Source of the DNA: WS-9 sp036274595
GTDB lineage: Bacteria > Eisenbacteria > RBG-16-71-46 > SZUA-252
Assembly (NCBI GenBank): GCA_036274595.1
Contig: DASUFL010000050.1
Span: 4,057-68,056, forward strand
Direction: 5' to 3'
DNA length: 64,000 nucleotides
This document shows, piece after piece, positions 26,585 through 34,063 of the stretch. The notes beneath the pieces were generated by a model. The model made no database searches. It was not told the DNA's origin and worked only from the letters and a program-made list of their open reading frames with translations. The position numbers were made by a program, and so were the translations under genes. Within the stretch, counting starts at the first letter, position 1, and each line of letters opens with the position of its first letter.

Positions 26585-27037
26585 CTACGCGGCGCTCTCC
26601 GCCTCGACCAGGAACAGGACCTGCCCGAACTCCACCGGCTGCGCGTTCTCGACGAGGATCTTCGCGATGCGTCCCCGCACGTCCGACTCGATCTCGTTCA
26701 TGAGCTTCATCGCTTCCACGATGCAAACCGTCTGCCCCACGTCGACCGAGGAGTTCTCCTCGACGTACGGATCCGCGTCGGGCGCGGGGGAGCGGTAGAA
26801 GGTCCCCACCATCGGGGACTTGATCGGCGTGAGCTGGGATTCCGGGGAGGCCTCCGCCTCGCGCCCGTGCGCGGGGGCGGCCGCGGCCTGCGCCATGGCG
26901 GACGCGTGGACCAGAGCCTGCTCGGTCATCGGACGCCGCACGCGCACCGAGGAGAACCACCGGCGCACCTCGATCTCGGCGAGGTCTTCCTCGCGCATGA
27001 TCTGGACCAGCTCCTGGATGTCGCGCTTCAGGCTCAC
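26585..27037 (-). CDS. accB: Acetyl-CoA carboxylase, biotin carboxyl carrier protein
   Basis: The 150-residue BCCP carries biotin on Lys111 in VEAMKLMNEI and shuttles it between AccC and the carboxyltransferase. The expected order is present: an N-terminal helical part, an Ala/Pro-rich linker (about residues 45-70), and the lipoyl-like domain from PIKSPMVGTFYRSP. The start is GTG at 27037, overlapping the aroQ stop as GTGA. pilT follows 22 bases on. Confidence 0.94.
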   Translation of the reverse strand: MSLKRDIQELVQIMREEDLAEIEVRRWFSSVRVRRPMTEQALVHASAMAQAAAAPAHGREAEASPESQLTPIKSPMVGTFYRSPAPDADPYVEENSSVDVGQTVCIVEAMKLMNEIESDVRGRIAKILVENAQPVEFGQVLFLVEAESAA

Positions 27038-27480
27038 GTCCGCTTCCTCCGACCTCTCGCGGGCGCGATCATGGCGGCGAGCGCCTGCAGCCCCAGCTCG
27101 TAGCTCGCGGGGCCGAACCCCATGATCACGCCCGTGGCGGCGCCGCCGGTCAGACTGAGCTGCCGCTCGCGCTCGCGCGCGTACAGGTTCGTCATGTGGA
27201 CCTCCACCACGGGGATGGTCATCGACCGGAGCGCGTCGGCCAGGGCGAGGCTGCCGTGGCTGAGCGCGGCCGGATTGAGGAGGCAGCCGTCGACTTCGTC
27301 CATCGCGACCGTGAGGCGGTCGACGAGCGCGCCTTCGTGGTTGGTCTGGAACGACGAGACGCGGAGATCGAGCGCCTGGCCCAGCTCCACGAGGCGCCGG
27401 TCGATGGAAGCGAGCGTCTCCTTGCCGTAGAGATTCGGCTCCCGCCGGCCGAGCAGCCCCAGATTGGGACCGTGGAGCAC
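27034..27480 (-). CDS. aroQ: 3-dehydroquinate dehydratase, type II
   Basis: Dehydrates 3-dehydroquinate in the shikimate pathway. The core fits type II enzymes: LHGPNLGLLGRREPNLYGKE with catalytic Arg/Tyr, FQTNHEGALVDRL, LLNPAALSHGS (His retained), and VEVHMTNLYARE; the usual NIHARE is NLYARE here. GTG at 27480 gives 148 residues but leaves only VLHGPN at the N-terminus, where the family has MKILVLHGPN. An AAGGAG Shine-Dalgarno sits 7 bases before an in-frame ATC at 27498, which may be a non-standard start. aroB is two genes upstream, in line with a shikimate function. Confidence 0.88.
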   Translation of the reverse strand: MLHGPNLGLLGRREPNLYGKETLASIDRRLVELGQALDLRVSSFQTNHEGALVDRLTVAMDEVDGCLLNPAALSHGSLALADALRSMTIPVVEVHMTNLYARERERQLSLTGGAATGVIMGFGPASYELGLQALAAMIAPARGRRKRT

Positions 27481-27502
27481 CCAGACGTCGCGCGCGATCT
27501 CG

Positions 27503-28414
27503 CTACTCCTTTCCGCCCAGCTGACGGATCCAGGTCTCGAACGCGTTCTTGTTCCCTTCGACGACCTTCCCGGGAGCGCGCGGGACCTCCACCGGCGGAT
27601 GGTTTTCAACGATGTCTCCGAGGCCGGACGGCCCGGCTGCGACGCGCGCTTCCTCATGCGCCGGGACGGGCTCCGGGCTTGGCTCGTCGACCCGGGCCTC
27701 CGACGCGGCGACACCGGAGCGCGCGGGATCCCCCGCGATCGTCCCGCGCAGATCCCGCGGCTCGAACGCCGCGCCTGTTTCCTCCCGCGCGATCCGCTCG
27801 ACCGGGAGATCGAAGTCCGCCTCGGGAGCCGCATAGGGACGCGGGGCCGGCGTCTCCGCCTGCGACGCGTCGAACCGCTCGATCGTGCGGAGCCCGAGCG
27901 CGAGCTCGGAGAGATGCTCCTCCTCGCGCGGGAGGCGGACCGGCTGCCAGCTCATGGCGCCCTGCCCCACGATCAGGTCGGCGGGACGGATCTCCGGAAA
28001 TTCGCCGGAGGTGATCTGATGGAGCGCGGTCTGCGACTCGAGATCGCCCGGGTCGACGCGGCAGACCGCCTGGTAATAGCTCGCGGCCTCGGCGTGGTTC
28101 CCCTCGTGCGCGAGGATGCCGCCGAGCGCCTTCAGGGCGACGACGTTCTCGCGGTCGAGATCGAGCGCCTCCTTGAATTCGGCGCGCGCGGGGCCGAGCT
28201 GTCCGTCGGCGAGATAGGCGCGGCCGAGGACGATGTGATCGCCCACGCCACGTCCCGGACGGCGCTTGCGCTCCTCGCAGAGCGCGATCGCCTCCTCGAG
28301 CCGCCCGTCCTCGACCAGTCGCTCCGCGTAGGGCAGGTAGAGCGCGGTGGCAGGATCCTTGGCGATGATCTCCTCGACCGGCAGCGCCGTCTCCTTGGGC
28401 GCGTCGCCCCTCAT
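27503..28414 (-). CDS. TPR-repeat protein
   Basis: A 303-residue protein with no signal peptide that I can see. Residues about 20-135 form three to four tetratricopeptide units (LYLPYAERLVEDGRLEEAI; LGRAYLADGQLGPARAEFKEALDLD; LGGILAHEGNHAEAASYYQ). The rest is Pro/Glu/Ala-rich and probably disordered, closing with a short amphipathic NAFETWIRQLGG that may be a docking peptide. It overlaps aroB in an ATGA. The role is unknown; position between aroB and aroQ does not by itself imply a shikimate role. Confidence 0.75.
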   Translation of the reverse strand: MRGDAPKETALPVEEIIAKDPATALYLPYAERLVEDGRLEEAIALCEERKRRPGRGVGDHIVLGRAYLADGQLGPARAEFKEALDLDRENVVALKALGGILAHEGNHAEAASYYQAVCRVDPGDLESQTALHQITSGEFPEIRPADLIVGQGAMSWQPVRLPREEEHLSELALGLRTIERFDASQAETPAPRPYAAPEADFDLPVERIAREETGAAFEPRDLRGTIAGDPARSGVAASEARVDEPSPEPVPAHEEARVAAGPSGLGDIVENHPPVEVPRAPGKVVEGNKNAFETWIRQLGGKE

Positions 28415-29517
28415 GGGTTCCCTCCCGGATGACGGACCAGACTCAGAACGACCCGTCGAAGGGTGGTAAGCGCTGGCAATTCAAAGACTTTTGATTGGCC
28501 GATCGCGGGGCACAATACCATCCGAACGCCGGATCGTCCACGCTTCTTGTCTCGGGCGAGCGCCATCCAGAACGCGCGCCCCGGCTCGCGCGGCAGGCGC
28601 GTCGGGAGTCCGAGCGCCGTGAGGAGCGACTCCGCTTCCATCGCGTCGACGGGGTCGAGTCCCGCCTCGAGCACGCTCATCCTTAGCGCGGCCGCCATGC
28701 CGATCGCGACCGCTTCCCCGTGGAGATAGCGGCGGTAGCCGGTCGCGGCTTCGAGGGCATGCCCCACCGTGTGCCCGAAGTTGAGCGCGAGCCGCGCGCC
28801 CTGATCGCGCTCGTCCCGTTCGACGAGCGCCGCCTTCGCCTCCGCGGCGGAGCGCACGAGCGGGGCCACGAGCGTGGGGCGCGCGGCGCGCGTCCCCGCG
28901 CGAGCGAGACGCTCGAGCTGGGGGAGGATGCCGGGGCGGGCGATCACGCCGATCTTCGCGATCTCGGCGAGCCCCGCGCGGTACGCGCGCGTCGGGAGCG
29001 TGCGCAGCGTGTCCACGTCCGCGTAGACGGCGACGGGATGATGGAACGCGCCGACCAGGTTCTTCCCAAGAGCGAGATTCACGCCCGTCTTCCCGCCGAT
29101 GGCCGCGTCCGCCTGTCCGATCACGGTCGTCGGAAAGGCGGCCCACGGAAGACCGCGCGCGTAGCACGCCGCCGCGAACCCGGCGACGTCCGAGACGACG
29201 CCTCCGCCGAGCGCGACGACGATCGCGTCGCGCGAGAGGCCGCTCCGCGACCAGCGATCCCAGAGCCGCTCGAGCGTCGCGATCGACTTCGCGCGCTCGC
29301 CGTCCGGCAGCAGGTCGCGCCGCACGGCAAAACCCGCGCTCGCGAGCGAGCGGACGAGCCGCGCGCCGTGGAGGCGTTCCACCGTCCGGTCCGTGACGAC
29401 GACAGCCGTGGAGCCGCGGTGCGTTCGGCGAAGGAGCGACCCTGCCCGAGCGAGGAGGCCCGCGGCGACGGTCACGTCGTACGCAACCGGCTTCGGGCGG
29501 ATGCGGATTCGAGTCAT
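28411..29517 (-). CDS. aroB: 3-dehydroquinate synthase
   Basis: Converts DAHP to 3-dehydroquinate with NAD and a metal. The 368 residues show VVTDRTVERLHG, the nucleotide-binding LLPDGERAKSIATLERLWDR, ALGGGVVSDVAGFAAACYARG (residues about 103-123), FPTTVIGQADAAIGGKTGVNL and LNFGHTVGHALEAATGYRRY with its metal-binding His. It heads the aroB-TPR-aroQ-accB-pilT-accC-comB operon. A 26-codon open frame ends in an ATGA overlap with its start. Confidence 0.95.
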   Translation of the reverse strand: MTRIRIRPKPVAYDVTVAAGLLARAGSLLRRTHRGSTAVVVTDRTVERLHGARLVRSLASAGFAVRRDLLPDGERAKSIATLERLWDRWSRSGLSRDAIVVALGGGVVSDVAGFAAACYARGLPWAAFPTTVIGQADAAIGGKTGVNLALGKNLVGAFHHPVAVYADVDTLRTLPTRAYRAGLAEIAKIGVIARPGILPQLERLARAGTRAARPTLVAPLVRSAAEAKAALVERDERDQGARLALNFGHTVGHALEAATGYRRYLHGEAVAIGMAAALRMSVLEAGLDPVDAMEAESLLTALGLPTRLPREPGRAFWMALARDKKRGRSGVRMVLCPAIGQSKVFELPALTTLRRVVLSLVRHPGGNP

Positions 29518-29594
29518 GGCGTGCCGATCGAGTCCGCGGCGTTCAGGATCTCGCGTGACGAGAGATCGATGGGGAGCGTTCGAGGACGCCGCAT
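29514..29594 (-). CDS. Possible 26-residue leader peptide upstream of aroB
   Basis: An ATG at 29594 opens a frame of 26 codons whose TGA overlaps the aroB ATG as ATGA. A weak -10-like TAGCCT (29610-29605) lies only 10 bases before the ATG. The peptide has no obvious run of aromatic amino acids, so it is not a classic attenuation leader. There is no clear Shine-Dalgarno. Translation is unproven; the rest of the 177-base gap shows no other feature. Confidence 0.3.
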   Translation of the reverse strand: MRRPRTLPIDLSSREILNAADSIGTP

Positions 29595-29694
29595 CGTGAC
29601 GCGCAGGCTAGCACACGCGCGGCGGAGCGAGAAAGGAGTGAGAAGAGGGGGGCTCGACTCGCCGCGGGCGCCGTCGCCCGACGCCGGCGCGAGG

Positions 29695-30921
29695 TCAGCG
29701 GGAGGAGGAGCCCTCGAGTGTGCGGAGGCGCTGCTCGAGCTGGCGCTTCTCGATCTCGAGCCGGTCGAGATCCGACTTCGCGCGACGGATCTCATCCTCG
29801 CGCGAGGGGCGCGGTCCGACCGGCGGATTGGTGAACGCGGCGCCGAGCACGACCCGGATCGGGAAGATGTCATCCTTGCGGAGCACGGTCAGCTCCACGT
29901 CGTCCCCCGGACGCATCGCGCGCACGATGGCGGTGAGATCGTCCGCCGTATGCGCTTCCTGGCCGTCGACCGCCAGGATCCGGTCCCCCACCTTGAGTCC
30001 GCTCGAGTCGGCGGGACTCCCCGGCACCACGTTGGCCACCAGGATGCCCAGCGAATCGGCGGGGCTCGCGGGCCCGCGCTTCAGCTGAACGCCCAGGAAG
30101 CCGCGCCGCACGCTGCCGTAGGTGTCGAGCTCCTTCGTGATGTACAGCACCTGGTCCACCGGCAGCGCGATCAGCACGCTGCTCGGCCCCGGCATCGACT
30201 CGCCCGAATCCAGACCGACCTGCGAGCCGTCGCTGGGGCTCGGGGCCGCCCGTCCGACGACCATCGCGATCCACTCCCCGTCCTCGTTCAGGATCGCGGC
30301 GCCGGTCGAGCCGGGATAGGTGGGAGCGTCGATCTCGAAGATGTCGCTCCCCGTGTGCTCGTCCACCTGCTCGCCGCGACCGACGATCTGGCCGATGGCC
30401 GCCTGCGGACGCGTGATGCCGACGTTCGAGACAACCGCGACCCAAGATCCCACGGCCGGCGACTGCGGCTGCGCCGCGTCGAGCGGCTCGAGCCGGGCCC
30501 CCTCCACCTGGAAGAGCGCGATGTTCGACTGGCGATCCACGCCCCTCAAGATCGCCGGACGCTCCACGCCGTTTCCGAGGAGCACGCGCACGCTGCCGCC
30601 CGGAATGGCGACGCTCGCGGAGGCGATGATGCGATCCGGAGCCATGGCGACGGCGGATCCGATCAACCGGCGGCGCTTGCCTGCGCGCCCGCTGGGATCG
30701 GGAGGGGGGTAGCCGACCACGGTCACGATCGAGGCGTGAACGGAATCGACGACTCCCAGGAGCGAGGCTTCGTCGGAGCGGAAGGCGACGTGGCGAGGAA
30801 CCGCGTGGGAGACGCCCGCGCCCGGTCCCGCGAGGACCAGGACCGAGAACGCGAGGACAACCGCGCCCCGCTTTGGCCGGGGCCGGGACGTCGAGCTGCT
30901 AGAACGTGATGTAGACGTCAT
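29695..30921 (-). CDS. HtrA-like trypsin-fold/PDZ protein lacking the catalytic triad
   Basis: A 408-residue exported protein: Arg/Ser-rich n-region and hydrophobic AVVLAFSVLVLAGPG (about 19-33), a trypsin-like domain (about 50-240), one PDZ domain (GFLGVQLKRG to VLRKDDIF) and a short C-terminal coiled coil (DEIRRAKSDLDRLEIEKRQL). Aligned with HtrA/DegP, the His site NNHVV reads SASVA, the Asp site DLAVL reads NIALF, and GNSGG reads GSTGA; all three catalytic residues are gone. It is probably a sensor or chaperone. It overlaps the anti-sigma gene by 23 bases, which suits a role in envelope-stress signalling. Confidence 0.8.
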   Translation of the reverse strand: MTSTSRSSSSTSRPRPKRGAVVLAFSVLVLAGPGAGVSHAVPRHVAFRSDEASLLGVVDSVHASIVTVVGYPPPDPSGRAGKRRRLIGSAVAMAPDRIIASASVAIPGGSVRVLLGNGVERPAILRGVDRQSNIALFQVEGARLEPLDAAQPQSPAVGSWVAVVSNVGITRPQAAIGQIVGRGEQVDEHTGSDIFEIDAPTYPGSTGAAILNEDGEWIAMVVGRAAPSPSDGSQVGLDSGESMPGPSSVLIALPVDQVLYITKELDTYGSVRRGFLGVQLKRGPASPADSLGILVANVVPGSPADSSGLKVGDRILAVDGQEAHTADDLTAIVRAMRPGDDVELTVLRKDDIFPIRVVLGAAFTNPPVGPRPSREDEIRRAKSDLDRLEIEKRQLEQRLRTLEGSSSR

Positions 30922-31609
30922 CCGACGCGCGACTCGAGACCGGGGTGATGGTCGGGTTGTTGCCTCCGTCCGTCCCGCGCTCGAGGAAGAACTGGTCGGT
31001 GATGTACTCGTCTTCGTAGCGGGCGCCCGGATTGGGAACCGTCGTGTCCGGAATGCTCGTGGACGTCCGGACGCTGTGATCGGCCCAGGCGTAGCCCGCA
31101 TCGCTCTTGACGGCGGCCGGCGCGCTCGGCGCGGGAGCCGTGGGCTCGGGCGTCGTCGTGGCGGCGACCTCTTCCGGCGTCGCGACGCCGGACGGCGCGG
31201 CGGCCTGGGTCTCGTGGACCTTGGCCGTACGGTCGGCGACCACGGCGGAGGGGTTCAGGTGGAGCGCATTCATCGCGAACGAACCGATCAGAACCGCCGA
31301 CGCGCCCGCGCCGGCGAGCGCGAACGGACGGATGCGCTCGATCGTGACGAGGCCGCGCAGCCACTCGATGAGCGAAGGGCGCAGAGCCTCGCCGGAGCGG
31401 ATCATGGCCATCACGTCATCTTCGAAGTGAGGGCTCGTGTCCACGTCCGGGAGCGCGCCGCAGAGATCCATCGAGGCCTTGAGCTCGCGCATCGAGGCCG
31501 TACAGCGGCGGCAGGAGAGGAGGTGCGACTCGAGGAAGCGGCGCTCTTTCTGATTGAGCTCGTCCTCTACGAACGCTGAAAAGAGGTTTTCGGCAGACCG
31601 GCAGTTCAT
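30899..31609 (-). CDS. Zinc-binding anti-sigma factor (ZAS/zf-HC2 type)
   Basis: A 236-residue single-pass membrane protein. The N-terminal ZAS zinc site is His29-x3-Cys33-x2-Cys36 (HLLSCRRC) with Cys3 as further ligand, and should hold the neighbouring sigma factor. A membrane segment runs about residues 94-116 (FALAGAGASAVLIGSFAM). The periplasmic part is Ala/Pro/Thr-rich and then acidic. The ATG overlaps the sigma factor stop (ATGA), the normal coupling for such pairs. Confidence 0.88.
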   Translation of the reverse strand: MNCRSAENLFSAFVEDELNQKERRFLESHLLSCRRCTASMRELKASMDLCGALPDVDTSPHFEDDVMAMIRSGEALRPSLIEWLRGLVTIERIRPFALAGAGASAVLIGSFAMNALHLNPSAVVADRTAKVHETQAAAPSGVATPEEVAATTTPEPTAPAPSAPAAVKSDAGYAWADHSVRTSTSIPDTTVPNPGARYEDEYITDQFFLERGTDGGNNPTITPVSSRASDDVYITF

Positions 31610-32250
31610 ACATCCTCCAGGGTGAGGTACGGTTTGAGTCTCTCCTTCAGCATGAGCCGGGCGCGGTTGATGCGCGAGCGAACCGTGCCGCCCGGAATGC
31701 GCAGGATCTGACCCACCTCCTCGTAGCTGAGCCCCTCGACATCTCGAAGCACCACCGCCTCGCGATAACGCGCGGGGATTTTGCGGAGCGCCTCGGCGAC
31801 CTTCTGCCCGATCTCGTGGGCGTTCAGGTCTTCGTCAGGGAGCGGTTTGGCGTCGGGAAACGTCACGCCCTGGCCACTCGACTCCTCTTCCATCGCATCC
31901 AGACTGAACGTGCCGCGGTGACGAACGCGGCTGCGGATCTCGTTCTTCGTGAGATTCACCGCAATGGTGAAGATCCACGTGGAGAACTTCCCGCTCTTCC
32001 GGTAGCGCTCGCGGTTCCGGAAGACCCGAAGGAAGACCTCCTGGCTGATCTCCTCGGCCCGGTCCCGGTCGTTGATGAAGCGGCAGACCAGATTCATGAT
32101 CCGCGTGCGATACCGCTGAACGAGCGTGCGGAAAGCCGCCTCGGAGCCCATCGCACAGCGCTCCATGACGTCTTCATCGGTCAGCTCGGCGAAGTCGAGC
32201 TTTTTCAGGCGTAGGGGCTCGATGGGCACGTCGTCGTTCTCCGTGCTCAT
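31606..32250 (-). CDS. RNA polymerase ECF sigma factor, RpoE-like
   Basis: A 214-residue group-4 sigma factor. Region 2 spans about residues 25-100 with FRTLVQRYRTRIMNLVCRF and DRAEEISQEVFLRVFRN; a linker rich in Glu/Asp follows; region 4 carries IPARYREAVVLRDVEGLSYEEVGQIL and the DNA-contacting GGTVRSRINRARLMLKERL. It is 46 bases after the TPR gene and overlaps its anti-sigma partner. With the PDZ protein downstream this resembles the RpoE-Rse-Deg layout. Confidence 0.93.
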   Translation of the reverse strand: MSTENDDVPIEPLRLKKLDFAELTDEDVMERCAMGSEAAFRTLVQRYRTRIMNLVCRFINDRDRAEEISQEVFLRVFRNRERYRKSGKFSTWIFTIAVNLTKNEIRSRVRHRGTFSLDAMEEESSGQGVTFPDAKPLPDEDLNAHEIGQKVAEALRKIPARYREAVVLRDVEGLSYEEVGQILRIPGGTVRSRINRARLMLKERLKPYLTLEDV

Positions 32251-32296
32251 GCTACACCGTAGCGGGGAGCGCAGTTCCGAAGCGCTTCCGGAAGGG

Positions 32297-33955
32297 TCAG
32301 GGGGTCTGGAAAAGGGACAGGCCGGCTGGCGGCGCGGGGCGCCCCGAGCGGGCCCGATTCTCCGCGTCCCGGGCTTCCGAGTCCAGGCGCAGAGTCCGGC
32401 AAACCTTGGCCAGCTCTCGATTTGCTTCGGCGGCAGTCTCCGGACAGCGGGCGGAGCGGATGAGGATCTCGCGCGCCATCTCCAGCTGCCCCAGCCTGTG
32501 GCGGAGCTTCCCCATGAGGAGCAGCGCCCGACCGTTCTTGGGGTCGAGCTGGATCGAGCGGGTGAGGGTGGCCATCCCTTTGGCTTGGTCCCCCTGCCCC
32601 AGCTCCGAGCTGGCGAGGAAGAAGAGGCATTCCGAGGTCTCCTGGCCCATGTCCCGGAGACGCTCCCAAGCCCATTGCGCGAGGAGGCTGTCCCCCAGCA
32701 CCGTCGCCGCCGAGCCCAGCTCCTCGTAGATGGAAGGGCTGTCGATTCCCCGGGCCGCGCTCTCGCGGACCAGGCTCAGAGCCTCCTCCGGGTGGCCAAG
32801 CAAAGAGTAGCACAGGCTCGCGGCGAGGACCTGCCGCGGCGTGTCGAACGGCCGCGACCGCGTATCCTCCAGCGTCCGGATCCCCTCGTTCCGGTCGCCG
32901 ACTCGAATCTCGAGATAGGCCACGATGAGCGACTCCTCGCGCACCAGGGTCCGCCCCGGCAGGAGCCGCCGGTACCCTTCGAGCGCCTTCTTCTCCTCGC
33001 CCAGCGCCAGGTGCGCCCGCGCCCGGATCGGCACCGCGCGCGCGTCCTTCTTGAGCGGCTTCACCGCCTCGAGGGCGTGCGCGTAATCGCCGAAGCGCAG
33101 GAGCTCCTGGCCGGCATCCACGCGGACGTCGTCGCCGTTCAGGCCCTTGGCCTCGGCTCGCCGGAGGAGCCCGTCCAGCTCGGCTTCCTTTCGGGAGCGC
33201 ATGAGGAAGGCGGCGTAGCTCGCGATGTCCTCCGGGCGGGGCTCGTCGGCCTGGGCCAGCTCTTTGAGGAGGCGCTCCTCGAGAAGCGGATCGCCGTTCC
33301 GCCGGGCCAGAGCCACGCCGAGCCTTAGCGTGCGCGGGTCGTCAGGGTTGAGCTCCAGGGCCAGATGGAGGGCCGAAGACGCTTCCTCCAGCCGGCCGTC
33401 CTCCAGTGAGAGACTGAGGATCCCGGTCGCGATCCACGCGAAATCGGGCAGGAGCACATCGGTTCGCTTGAGGTCGGCGAGCGCCGCCTCGTAATTCCGG
33501 TTGAGCTCGTGGGCGAGGGAGCGGAGGGCGTAGAGCTCGGGAATGGCGCCCACGAGGCGGAGCGGCGGGGTCAGGGCCTGTACCGCCAGCCCAGGATCTC
33601 CCGAGCGCAACCGCATGCGCCCAACCAACATGGCGGCCTCGACGTTCAGGCTGTCCAGGGACAGCGCCCGGTCCCCCCAGTGGAGCGCGGTCTCGTCCTC
33701 GCCCCCGTCCTCGTACAGGCTCGCCACGCGCGACGCCGCGTAGCTCGACCGGGGATCGAGCACCGTCAGCGACTCCGCCCAGGCGATGGCCCCGGCGTGG
33801 TCCCCGGCTGCCTCCGCCAGCTCGGACTGGATCTGGCAGGTGACGGTCGGGGGCGTGTAGAGCGAGAAGAAGTAGGCGCGGGCAGGCGAGGGAGCTAGAG
33901 CCAGGGCGAAGGTGAGGCTGAGTGCCGCAAGTGCTGCCCGCTTCTGGGCGTTCAC
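32297..33955 (-). CDS. Exported TPR-repeat protein
   Basis: A 552-residue protein with a Sec signal (basic MNAQKR, then LAALSLTFALALAPSPARA, cut near residue 27), so it works outside the cytoplasm. About ten TPR-like units fill the rest, e.g. LGQGDQAKGMATLTRSIQLDPKN near the end. The start is GTG at 33955; GGAGA 10 bases upstream is the probable Shine-Dalgarno and lies within a complementary leader arm. It heads the sigma/anti-sigma operon and may sense or serve the envelope. No specific function is recognised. Confidence 0.8.
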   Translation of the reverse strand: MNAQKRAALAALSLTFALALAPSPARAYFFSLYTPPTVTCQIQSELAEAAGDHAGAIAWAESLTVLDPRSSYAASRVASLYEDGGEDETALHWGDRALSLDSLNVEAAMLVGRMRLRSGDPGLAVQALTPPLRLVGAIPELYALRSLAHELNRNYEAALADLKRTDVLLPDFAWIATGILSLSLEDGRLEEASSALHLALELNPDDPRTLRLGVALARRNGDPLLEERLLKELAQADEPRPEDIASYAAFLMRSRKEAELDGLLRRAEAKGLNGDDVRVDAGQELLRFGDYAHALEAVKPLKKDARAVPIRARAHLALGEEKKALEGYRRLLPGRTLVREESLIVAYLEIRVGDRNEGIRTLEDTRSRPFDTPRQVLAASLCYSLLGHPEEALSLVRESAARGIDSPSIYEELGSAATVLGDSLLAQWAWERLRDMGQETSECLFFLASSELGQGDQAKGMATLTRSIQLDPKNGRALLLMGKLRHRLGQLEMAREILIRSARCPETAAEANRELAKVCRTLRLDSEARDAENRARSGRPAPPAGLSLFQTP

Positions 33956-33973
33956 GGTCAGGTCGTCTCCCGG

Positions 33974-34011
33974 AAAAAGGAACGGAGGAAGACCCTGTCG
34001 GGCCTTCCTCC
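33974..34011 (-). terminator. Terminator-like hairpin after rnc and inside the TPR-sigma leader
   Basis: An 11-bp stem with one mismatch (33984-33994 with 34001-34011, 6-base loop) is followed, after five bases, by five U residues on the minus strand (33978-33974). It can end the rnc operon. A promoter at 34063-34035 starts transcription ahead of it, so it also lies in the leader of the TPR-sigma operon and may act as an attenuator. Confidence 0.6.
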
Positions 34012-34034
34012 CCCGTCTCGAGACGACGCTCTGG

Positions 34035-34063
34035 ATTATAACGGTCTATGAATCGGTGTGCAA
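34035..34063 (-). promoter_or_regulatory. Predicted strong promoter of the TPR-sigma-anti-sigma operon
   Basis: TTGCAC (34063-34058), exactly 17 bases and a perfect TATAAT (34040-34035) on the minus strand, overlapping the 3' end of rnc. Transcription would start near 34028 and produce a leader of about 73 bases holding the hairpin at 34011-33974. Confidence 0.65.
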
